Assembly: GCA_013815395.1 (NCBI GenBank)
Contig: JACDGH010000001.1
Coordinates: 1-12,290 of the forward strand
Direction of reading: 5' to 3'
Length of the DNA stretch: 12,290 nucleotides
From: Parachlamydiaceae bacterium
Lineage (GTDB): Bacteria; Chlamydiota; Chlamydiia; Chlamydiales; Parachlamydiaceae
Position numbers and translations under genes: made by a program. The notes under the pieces were generated by a model that saw only the letters and a program-made list of their open reading frames with translations, searched no databases and had not been told where the DNA came from. Of this stretch, positions 6,382-12,290 are shown in pieces; positions within the stretch are counted from its first letter, which is position 1; each line of letters begins with the position of its first letter.

Positions 6382-6543
6382 GGGACTATCTTCGGTTGTA
6401 ATCAAAAGCGTTTTGCAAAAAAGATGAAGGGACTTAAAGGATTAAGGACATAAAGAGATAATCGCGAATAGCAAAATGTTTTTCAATCGATCTTTTAAAT
6501 TCCCTTTAGTTCATTAAAACCTTTAAGCCTTTTCTTCCTCAGC

Positions 6544-7824
6544 TTAAGCTTTAGGAACGAGTTTGTCAATCCCACCCAAATAAGGCCGAAGGACGGCCGG
6601 GATATTAATAGAGCCATCGCTATTTTGGTTGTTTTCTAAAAGGGCAACCATTAAGCGGGAAGTTGCTAAGCCAGAGCCATAGAGGGTATGCACAAATTCA
6701 AGCCGGCCCTCACTGTAATTAAAGCGGATATTGGAGCGGCGGGATTGGTAATCTGTGCAATTCGATACAGAAGAAACTTCATAATACCGATTTTGTCCAG
6801 GTAACCACACCTCAATATCAACTGTACGAGCAGCAGCAAACGACATGTCACCCGTAACCAAAAGCATGTTGCGGTAATGCATCCCGAGACCTTCTAAAAT
6901 TTCTTCAGCGCTTAGCATCATTTTATCAAACATGGGCATGCTTTCTTCGGGCTTGGTAAAGCAAAACATTTCTACTTTATTAAATTGGTGCATGCGAATG
7001 AGGCCCCTTTCTTGAGAGCCAGCGGCACCGGCCTCACGTCGGAAGCAAGGAGTGTATGCAATATATTTTAAAGGCATATCTTCATCTGCAATCACTTCAT
7101 CGGCATGTAAACCATTGAGAGGAACTTCGGCCGTGGGGATAAGATATAGGTGGAAATCATCATCTTTGATTTTGAATTGTTGATTGTCGAATTTTGGAAG
7201 CTGCCCTGATCCAAACATCACCTCACGGCGCACAACAGCAGGCGGCATCCATTGTTCAAAGCCATTTTTAATGTGGACACCGATCATGTAGTTGATCAAA
7301 GCCCACTCGAGACGAGCTCCAAATCCTCGATAAACAGGCCAACCTGTACCTGCAATTTTAGCCCCTCGTTTGAAGTCGAATAAATTGAGTTTTTCATTCA
7401 ATTCCAGATGATTTTTAAAGGCGAAATCAAATGTTCTTTTTTCACCATAGGATTTAATCATTACGTTATCAAGAGGGGATTCCGCAATTTTAATATCATC
7501 CATAGGGATATTTGGAAGTTTTGAAAGTTCTAAAGTAAATAGTTCTTCCATTTTGTTTACGTTTTGATCTGTAGAATGAATCTCTTCAGCATGCTTTGCC
7601 ACTTCCGCCATCAAGGCACTCGCATCTTCCCCTTTGCGTTTGAGTTCGCCAATCTTTTGAGAAAATTCATTGCGTTGGGCTTTACGCTGTTCCCCAGTTG
7701 TTTTAGCTTCTCGTATGCGTTCATCCAACTCAACAATTTGGGATAAATCAATAGAAGAATCTTTTGTTTTGAGCTTTTTTTCGATGCTAAAACGGTCTTT
7801 ACGAATAAGTTTTATATCTAACAT
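6544..7824 (-). CDS. serS: serine--tRNA ligase
   Basis: This 426-residue protein is a full-length class II seryl-tRNA synthetase, which activates serine with ATP and charges tRNA-Ser in the cytosol. The N-terminal antiparallel coiled-coil arm that grips the long variable arm of tRNA-Ser spans about residues 30-105 (charged heptad-like sequence). The catalytic core shows TAEVPL (231-236), motif 2 with FRREAGAAGSQERGLIR (261-277) and HQFNKVEMF, the serine-site segment SSVSNCTDYQSRR (351-363), and motif 3 GSGLATSRLMVALLEN (383-398). The start at 7824 follows GGAATATTTT, a weak but well-placed ribosome binding site, and the protein begins with the family-typical MLDIKLIR. A promoter candidate lies 60-90 bases upstream. 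No catalytic residue appears to be missing. Confidence 0.98.
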   Translation of the reverse strand: MLDIKLIRKDRFSIEKKLKTKDSSIDLSQIVELDERIREAKTTGEQRKAQRNEFSQKIGELKRKGEDASALMAEVAKHAEEIHSTDQNVNKMEELFTLELSKLPNIPMDDIKIAESPLDNVMIKSYGEKRTFDFAFKNHLELNEKLNLFDFKRGAKIAGTGWPVYRGFGARLEWALINYMIGVHIKNGFEQWMPPAVVRREVMFGSGQLPKFDNQQFKIKDDDFHLYLIPTAEVPLNGLHADEVIADEDMPLKYIAYTPCFRREAGAAGSQERGLIRMHQFNKVEMFCFTKPEESMPMFDKMMLSAEEILEGLGMHYRNMLLVTGDMSFAAARTVDIEVWLPGQNRYYEVSSVSNCTDYQSRRSNIRFNYSEGRLEFVHTLYGSGLATSRLMVALLENNQNSDGSINIPAVLRPYLGGIDKLVPKA

Positions 7825-7885
7825 AAAATATTCCTATAAATATGTGTCAGTCTAATGTCTAAATATCTTAATTTTCACACACAAC

Positions 7886-7913
7886 ATCATAGCACAATTA
7901 GGACTTGTTTAAA
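7886..7913 (-). promoter_or_regulatory. promoter candidate for serS
   Basis: On the minus strand TTTAAA (plus 7908-7913) is followed after 16 bases by TATGAT (plus 7886-7891). The -10 matches at five of six positions and the -35 at four. The predicted start is near 7879, giving a leader of about 55 bases before the ATG at 7824. It lies in the 104-base gap between the 468-residue gene and serS. No T-box leader could fit in so short a leader. Confidence 0.4.
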
Positions 7914-7928
7914 AACCCTCAATTGGGA

Positions 7929-9335
7929 CTAAAATCTAAATTCCGGTTTTTTTATGTTTTTTTTGGTTGGAGTTTTAGTGTGAATCAGGGACATCTGAAG
8001 AGATTCCCGGCGATTTGGCGAGAACATTACATGTTTATGATTTTCTTTGTCATAGGTGCCGGCTAGCATTGCAAAGTTTGGTAGATCTGTACCGCAAAGC
8101 TCCAAGAAGCAGTATTTATCCAGGTTATCTAATATCTCAATTTTTTTTGATATTTCTTGCAGAGCGGGTAATAGCTTTTTTTTCATAGAATCTGATAGGT
8201 CATCTTTAATGATAATGCCTGTAACGAGTTGCTCTTGCATAAATTTGAGAAAATCAAAGTTGTTTTTGAGTGAGCGTTCTCGTGTCCCTTTTTGCCAAGA
8301 TTGAGTTGGAATTATTGTTAATTCAAATTTCATTATTTTTTTTAATGTTAATCCGAAGTCATCCAATATTGAGAGTTTCAAATCATTAATAGCCTCAGTT
8401 TGAAAGAAATTAATCAAATCAGTCTTATAGTTTTTCATTTCATCAATGCAATCAGCGATTTTAGGTAAGATATTTTCAAAGTGCTCTTTAATCTTATTTA
8501 GATAAATAATTGTGGCCTCTTCAGCAGTCATTTGATTAAACATAACACTTTTGATTAGTTCTTCAGCTTGAGGGCGTATTGCTTGCTCTAAAAGGCAGTC
8601 ACATTGCATATTTAAAGCGCCAGGAAGTTCATTTGTGGAATTTGCAGTGTCATTGAATCTTGAGCCTTCAAAAAGCGATTCTTCACTACTATTTTTGCGC
8701 CATATACGATTAAACGTTTTTATAACTATGTCTTTGTTCGGTGAAATTAAAAGTTCAAAATCTTCCTCTTTTGCTCCTCTTGCCACTTCATTAAGAATTT
8801 TTCTTTTACGAGGTGTCAATTTATTTTCGTTAACAATTTCTGAAAGAACGAGCTCACGTTTATTATCAGCAAGGCCTCCGATAGTATTAGCATGAGCTGC
8901 GTGAGTGCCTTTGGATCCTTTTCCACCTTGTTTTCTTGCATGGGAGGCTGTGACATGAAGATCTTTTTCAAGTGTACCATCACTTCTTGTTCCCAGGCCT
9001 TGTAAGGCAATAGCTTCGAGATAAAAAATTTGGATTCGCAAAAAAGCATGTTGCTTGGCAAGTTCTGGATTTAAAAGGTTTTTCTCTTTTGCCAAAAGAT
9101 CAAGCTGCACACTAGGTGTAAGGTTACTTCCAAAAGGTAAAATTTTTCGGGATTTTTTTTTGAAGGGTTGGTCCGTCACTCTGCTATGTCGAAATGTTCG
9201 CGTCGGTCTAGCTACTGCATCGTAAAAGATACTTGAAGTTTTTTCTTCGAGAGGAGATGGTTTTTTATGTTTATGTGTTGGAGTCATTGAGGAAGTAAAT
9301 GAATCAGGAATAAGAAGAGCTGACAATGGATCCAT
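7929..9335 (-). CDS. 468-residue soluble protein of unknown function
   Basis: I do not recognise this protein. It has no signal peptide and no membrane segment. Residues 1-75 look disordered and are rich in Ser, Thr, Pro and basic residues, with two basic clusters (HKHKKP at 21-26, FKKKSRK at 58-64). Residues 136-154 are a Gly/His-rich loop (GGKGSKGTHAAHANTIGG). Residues 174-179 are again basic (TPRKRK). From about 245 to 420 the sequence is mostly charged helix, with possible coiled-coil stretches (KIKEHFENILPKIADCIDEM and following). The C-terminus is strongly basic (PTKKNIKKPEFRF). AAGG eight bases before the ATG supports the start. In an intracellular bacterium this composition, with a disordered N-terminus, fits a type III secreted effector that may enter the host nucleus, but this is inference; a DNA- or RNA-binding protein is equally possible. 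It is the most upstream gene of the minus-strand run. Confidence 0.75.
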   Translation of the reverse strand: MDPLSALLIPDSFTSSMTPTHKHKKPSPLEEKTSSIFYDAVARPTRTFRHSRVTDQPFKKKSRKILPFGSNLTPSVQLDLLAKEKNLLNPELAKQHAFLRIQIFYLEAIALQGLGTRSDGTLEKDLHVTASHARKQGGKGSKGTHAAHANTIGGLADNKRELVLSEIVNENKLTPRKRKILNEVARGAKEEDFELLISPNKDIVIKTFNRIWRKNSSEESLFEGSRFNDTANSTNELPGALNMQCDCLLEQAIRPQAEELIKSVMFNQMTAEEATIIYLNKIKEHFENILPKIADCIDEMKNYKTDLINFFQTEAINDLKLSILDDFGLTLKKIMKFELTIIPTQSWQKGTRERSLKNNFDFLKFMQEQLVTGIIIKDDLSDSMKKKLLPALQEISKKIEILDNLDKYCFLELCGTDLPNFAMLAGTYDKENHKHVMFSPNRRESLQMSLIHTKTPTKKNIKKPEFRF

Positions 9336-9416
9336 AGCAGAGCCTTTTTAAAATAACTGTTTAGTATAGAATAGTTTAATTTTTAACTAATTATGCTTAG
9401 CAATAATAGTTTTTAA

Positions 9417-9445
9417 ATTATAACACATGTTAGAATAGAATGGAA
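9417..9445 (-). promoter_or_regulatory. weak promoter candidate for the 468-residue gene
   Basis: The minus strand has a perfect TATAAT (plus 9417-9422). At 17 bases upstream is TTCCAT (plus 9440-9445), which matches the -35 consensus at only three positions. The leader would be about 75 bases. The region is very AT-rich, so a match to TATAAT alone carries little weight. Confidence 0.28.
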
Positions 9446-9602
9446 TCCTAAAAATTTAATTAAATTAGAATTATAAAAAAACTTTAATATATATATATGA
9501 TTTAAGATTCTTGGGAAGAATTGGGGGTGGAGGTGAAATTAAAAGGTTTACACAGAAAATGGACTTGATGGGTAATATTAACGGATTAGATTAGACGATG
9601 AA

Positions 9603-9653
9603 CATTTCGTAATGACTCTATACGGCCTGTCCATTTCGTCCCGCTTCTATACG
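9603..9653. repeat. two 22-base direct repeats, period 29
   Basis: The segments 9603-9624 and 9632-9653 agree at 17 of 22 positions. Both begin CATTTCGT and end TCTATACG, with the differences confined to the middle. They lie about 230 bases upstream of the DUF2608 gene and about 270 bases upstream of the 468-residue gene. They may be binding sites for a regulator or part of a dispersed repeat. Confidence 0.5.
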
Positions 9654-9664
9654 TTTTAGAGGCT

Positions 9665-9708
9665 AAGGGGAAACGCAGAGGCGGAGAGAAAAGCGGAGAC
9701 GCTGAGAA
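9665..9708. repeat. purine-rich degenerate CGCAGAG/GCGGAGA repeat
   Basis: The plus strand is almost all purine except for the C of each unit, and repeats variants of an 8-base unit: ACGCAGAG, GCGGAGAG, AAGCGGAG, ACGCTGAG. It stands out from the AT-rich flanks. Similar runs of CGCAGAG-like units occur as dispersed intergenic repeats of unknown function in several bacterial genomes (from memory). No coding role is visible. Confidence 0.5.
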
Positions 9709-9880
9709 CTAAATTTGTAAATAAAATAAAATATATTTTAAAGAAGGAGCAACAAAAATAGTAGTTTTATTAGCTTGAATTTGTAAGTTCACCTTTTTTA
9801 TGTATTCAGATCATATTTACTGGAATTCATTAATTCTTGGTGGTACATTTCTTATTAAAAAATCAGAAAAAGGTTTTGTT

Positions 9881-10657
9881 ATGCTTTGGATTATGGCATT
9901 TTTTTGTTTAGTAGTATTTGAAATAGAGGCAAAAACTGTGGAGACGAGTTGTATTCAGGATGTTTTGCCACTTGTGGATGAAGACACTTGGTTATTAGTT
10001 GATCTGGACAACTGTATGTTTGAAGGAGCGCAAGCTTTGGGTCATGCAGGTTGGTTTTATGACGAATTGCATCAAAGAATGCAAAAGGGAATGAGCCGGG
10101 AAGAGGCAATAGCAGATGCTTATCCTGCTTGGATAAAAACTCAAAAAGTTTGCAAAGTGAAGCCTTTGGATGAAAACTTTGTGCCTTTGTTATTGACACT
10201 TCAAAGCCAGGGTGTCACCATTATGGGTTTGACCCATCGCCAACCCACCGTTGCAGAAGCTACTATACGGCAAGTGGATTCTTTAGGTTTTGACTTCTCA
10301 AAAACGGCTCCATCTAAAGATACTTTTACACTGGCCTCTAAAACCCCCACACTATACTTCCAGGGAATTTTATTTGTAGGTGACTACAACAAAAAAATCG
10401 ATATTTTTGAGCCCTTTCTTTCAATCATCAAGAAGACACCTAAAAAAGTTATTTTTATAGATGACAAGAAAACAAATGTAGAGGAATTAGAGCATTTAAC
10501 CAAACATGGTATTGAATATATTGGAGTGCATTACACAGCTATTGAACGTTCCAAGCCCGTGTACATTCGCGAAGTCGCCGAATTTCAATATAAATTCTTA
10601 GACCAAATCATGAGCAATCAAGCAGCCATACTTCTCATGGAGAATGGCCTTGAGTAA
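9881..10657 (+). CDS. secreted DUF2608 family HAD-like protein
   Basis: This 258-residue protein begins with a signal peptide (MLWIMAFFCLVVFEIEA) and then shows the haloacid dehalogenase fold motifs in order: motif I LVDLDNCMFEG (nucleophile D41, second D43), motif II GLTHR (T118), a lysine-containing GDYNKK near 167-172 in the motif III position, and motif IV FIDDKKTNVEE (D194, D195). This pattern matches DUF2608, found mostly in chlamydiae and Legionella-like bacteria (from memory). A phosphatase active outside the cytoplasm is the likely activity; the substrate is unknown. The cap between motifs I and II (about 48-105) is helical. The start at 9881 is chosen because AAAAAGG lies about seven bases upstream and a signal peptide follows; the frame is open from an ATG at 9800, but that has no ribosome binding site. 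It lies 41 bases before the next plus-strand gene, so the two may be co-transcribed. Confidence 0.8.
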   Translation: MLWIMAFFCLVVFEIEAKTVETSCIQDVLPLVDEDTWLLVDLDNCMFEGAQALGHAGWFYDELHQRMQKGMSREEAIADAYPAWIKTQKVCKVKPLDENFVPLLLTLQSQGVTIMGLTHRQPTVAEATIRQVDSLGFDFSKTAPSKDTFTLASKTPTLYFQGILFVGDYNKKIDIFEPFLSIIKKTPKKVIFIDDKKTNVEELEHLTKHGIEYIGVHYTAIERSKPVYIREVAEFQYKFLDQIMSNQAAILLMENGLE

Positions 10658-10698
10658 TGTTTTTTTTATTGAATTAATTTAAATTAACAAGGATTTAT

Positions 10699-11478
10699 AT
10701 GGGTCTTGCTCTTCCTAAGGCTATTACAACTAATCAATTACCGGCCTGGCCTCAAGCTGTATATGAAAAGGCCGTTAATGTATCTCAGCACACTTTGCAA
10801 AATGTAAACTACTCAATTGGGGTCTTTGCGATCATTTCAACTGCCAAAGCGGCTTTTGATGCATATAAAGGTAACTTTTCTTATAGTCTAAATGGGGCCC
10901 CATTCTTAGCTTTGTTTGCTATAAAGACGAGTATAGACTATGTACAAAGCGTGCAGACAACTTGCTTAACTACTAAGTATCCTGCAAATTCCACAGTGAA
11001 AAAATTAAATTCCACTTTAGAAATTAAACAATCCTGGCTACATAGTGAATGGGCGCCTGAATGTCAATTTTCAAAATTCATTCAGCCAAAATTTCCTGAT
11101 CGAGATGAACTTCATCCAAAAAATAAACTTCCTAATATCGAATTGATTCAATCAACTTTTCATAATGTAAGAGGGAAGTGGGCTCTTTGGCAAGCCCCTA
11201 GAGAAGAGGGAAGATGGAAAAAAGTTGAAACTGCGGATTTGAAGTTAGATTGGGTTTTAAAGAATGTAGAAGTGCTATATCCAAGTAAAGATGAATTTCC
11301 AGTTAATGAGTTGGATGGCATTATCTTATGGAAGGACAATTTCAATAAAGATGGCAAAAGATACAAACTTTATGAAGGAAATCATCGAATTTCTGCTTGG
11401 ATAGCTGCTCAAAAGCCCCTGAGTCTTCCCGCTACTATTTTTATTGGTAAACCAAAAAAAATAAATTTTATAAGTTAG
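10699..11478 (+). CDS. uncharacterised protein with ParB/Srx-like C-terminal motif
   Basis: I do not recognise the full 259-residue protein. Two moderately hydrophobic segments lie at about 38-54 (SIGVFAIISTAKAAFDA) and 66-83 (GAPFLALFAIKTSIDYV), which may be membrane hairpin helices. No cleavable signal peptide is seen. The C-terminal part (about 180-250) reads like a ParB/sulfiredoxin-type fold: a strand before a linker, then YEGNHRISAW (225-234) and LPATIFIG. The G-N-H-R-x-x-A motif is the usual phosphate- or nucleotide-binding loop of that fold. There is no ParB helix-turn-helix domain, so chromosome partitioning is unlikely; a small-molecule kinase, nucleotidase or effector role is open. 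AAGGA six bases before the ATG supports the start. It lies 41 bases after the DUF2608 gene on the same strand, and no terminator separates them. Confidence 0.72.
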   Translation: MGLALPKAITTNQLPAWPQAVYEKAVNVSQHTLQNVNYSIGVFAIISTAKAAFDAYKGNFSYSLNGAPFLALFAIKTSIDYVQSVQTTCLTTKYPANSTVKKLNSTLEIKQSWLHSEWAPECQFSKFIQPKFPDRDELHPKNKLPNIELIQSTFHNVRGKWALWQAPREEGRWKKVETADLKLDWVLKNVEVLYPSKDEFPVNELDGIILWKDNFNKDGKRYKLYEGNHRISAWIAAQKPLSLPATIFIGKPKKINFIS

Positions 11479-11722
11479 GGCTTATGATCGCTGAGAATTA
11501 AAAGGACTAATAGAATAAATTAATGTAAAGTTTAAAGAAAGGCAAATTAACAGCCAATTTTGGGATTTATCGCATATTACAGGTCCCAGCTACATTTATA
11601 AATATACTTTATATCCGTGTGTTGGAAATTCCATTTAACCACCTAGACCTGGTGCTTGCATAATTTAATACCACCATGAGAATTGTAATGGGAGTGGCCC
11701 CAATTCTTCCCGATAACCAAAT
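11479..11722. other. convergent intergenic region with one weak hairpin
   Basis: This 244-base gap lies between a plus-strand gene end and a minus-strand gene end. It should hold terminators for both, but no clear one was found. A hairpin at 11679-11707 (AGAATTG/CAATTCT with an inner GGG/CCC) has no U-run on either side. ATTGTT-G-AACAAT, a perfect 6-base-arm palindrome, covers the stop codon of the minus-strand gene. No gene or RNA is recognised. Confidence 0.45.
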
Positions 11723-12290
11723 TTATTGTTCAACAATTATTTTTTTTAAAATAGTGATAGCGTCTTGCTTATATACACTGAATTGTCCCATATCATTGTC
11801 CGTAAGAGATTCTAATTTAATTAATATCGGCTGAAAGTCATTTTTAATAGTCGAAGGGTCCTCCTCATTCTCCATCGCATTCGCATAATTTAATAACACA
11901 GTTTTTACTTCAAAAAGAACGCTTTCCGGGGGGATTTCATCAGCGGCTTCGCCAATCGATTTTGCTAGATCACGAGCCTCTTCAGTAAGTTCACTTTCGC
12001 TATAATCATAATCTCCATCAGGATTAAAAGAAGGAGTGGCGCTCAAACTAAATTCATCAGGATTTACTCCTGGATTTTCAAAACGCGGCGCTCCATAAAA
12101 AACTTGAAGTAGATTTTGACGCTCTATAGCATCAGAATCAAGATTATCCGGATTTAAAATTTCTTGCTTTTCAGAAGTAGGAGTTTGTTCATTTCTTTGT
12201 TTTGCTTTTTCCAAATTTAAATCTGCTTGAGCTTTTTCGATTTTATGGGCATCCTTATACAATACATAGATAGCAAAGCCTGTTCCCACA
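11723..12290 (-). CDS. partial membrane-anchored acidic protein, 5' end outside window
   Basis: The 188 visible residues are the C-terminal part of a gene whose start lies beyond the right edge; the first complete codon is GTG at 12289, which could be an internal Val. The visible sequence begins inside a hydrophobic segment (GTGFAIYVLY), probably a transmembrane helix. It is followed by a charged, probably coiled-coil stretch (HKIEKAQADLNLEKAKQR), then a long acidic, Asn/Pro/Ser-rich low-complexity region, and a helical C-terminal part from about 100 onward (TEEARDLAKSIGEAADEI, then KTVLLNYANAMENEEDPSTI). No known domain is recognised. It may be an inner-membrane protein with a soluble acidic tail. 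Confidence 0.6.
   Translation of the reverse strand, partial: VGTGFAIYVLYKDAHKIEKAQADLNLEKAKQRNEQTPTSEKQEILNPDNLDSDAIERQNLLQVFYGAPRFENPGVNPDEFSLSATPSFNPDGDYDYSESELTEEARDLAKSIGEAADEIPPESVLFEVKTVLLNYANAMENEEDPSTIKNDFQPILIKLESLTDNDMGQFSVYKQDAITILKKIIVEQ

Larger units (their letters stand above)
9336..9880. other. long AT-rich intergenic region between divergent genes
   Basis: This region separates the minus-strand 468-residue gene from the plus-strand DUF2608 gene and must hold the promoters of both. It contains a perfect -10 hexamer on the minus strand (9417-9422), a TA dinucleotide run (about 9488-9498), two 22-base direct repeats (9603-9653) and a purine-rich degenerate repeat (9665-9708). 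AAGGAG at 9744-9749 is not followed by a start codon opening a usable frame. A plus-strand frame runs from an ATG at 9800 into the DUF2608 gene, but it has no ribosome binding site. No structured RNA gene was recognised. Confidence 0.6.

Noticed and set aside
6434..6550. Terminator after serS
   Set aside because: Only a short palindrome at the stop codon (AGCTTAAGCT, 6541-6550) and a distant CTTAAAGG/CCTTTAAG pairing are seen, with no U-run; neither forms a convincing terminator.
7907..7925. CCC-AATTGA-GGG followed by five U as terminator of the 468-residue gene
   Set aside because: A three-pair stem is too short to be called.
9744..9799. Small gene behind the AAGGAG at 9744-9749
   Set aside because: No ATG, GTG or TTG at a suitable distance opens a frame of useful length.
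10699..11478. ParB chromosome partition protein
   Set aside because: Only the GNHR-type loop is shared; there is no helix-turn-helix, no parA neighbour, and the N-terminus is hydrophobic.
1..12290. CRISPR array, prophage, tRNA or rRNA gene
   Set aside because: No regularly spaced identical repeats with unique spacers, no phage structural or integrase genes, and no cloverleaf or rRNA sequence were seen.

Overview
The window looks like chromosomal DNA from an amoeba-associated (environmental) chlamydia, most likely of the Parachlamydiaceae type. This is an inference from four things: low GC content, a DUF2608 secreted HAD-like protein, a beta-barrel outer membrane protein with several cysteines, and a decayed IS4-type transposase among ordinary housekeeping genes. 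No rRNA or tRNA marker is present to fix the genus.

Layout. Bases 1-356 hold the 5' part of a frameshifted IS4-like transposase on the minus strand. Bases 357-679 are non-coding; they hold a terminator-like hairpin and a separate GC-rich 56-base palindrome. From 680 to 9335 all genes are on the minus strand. Read in the direction of transcription they are: an unknown soluble 468-residue protein (7929-9335), serS, mnmH overlapping apeB by four bases, a small His/Cys-rich putative metal-binding protein, a putative outer membrane beta-barrel, a small secreted protein of unknown function, and a BtaA-like DUF3419 aminocarboxypropyl transferase. The direction changes at a 545-base AT-rich intergenic region (9336-9880) that carries two kinds of short repeat. 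Two plus-strand genes follow: a secreted DUF2608/HAD-like protein and a membrane-associated protein with a ParB/Srx-like C-terminal motif. The window ends in a minus-strand gene cut by the edge, which appears to have a membrane anchor.

How the genes fit together. serS (tRNA charging) and mnmH (wobble-uridine modification) are both translation genes, and mnmH is probably translationally coupled to apeB, a cytosolic metallo-aminopeptidase. The secreted, outer-membrane and metal-binding genes around 1860-3900 form a cell-envelope cluster, but nothing in the sequence proves a shared pathway. Several starts were moved inward from the longest open frame, because a Shine-Dalgarno sequence or a signal peptide marks an internal ATG.

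I found no CRISPR array, prophage, toxin-antitoxin pair, secretion-system cluster or obvious new defence system. The items most worth a second look are: a pair of palindromic operator-like sites in the promoter of the BtaA-like gene; two long intergenic hairpins; the His/Cys protein with an in-frame hexanucleotide repeat; a BtaA homologue with no BtaB beside it; and the uncharacterised 468-residue and 259-residue proteins.
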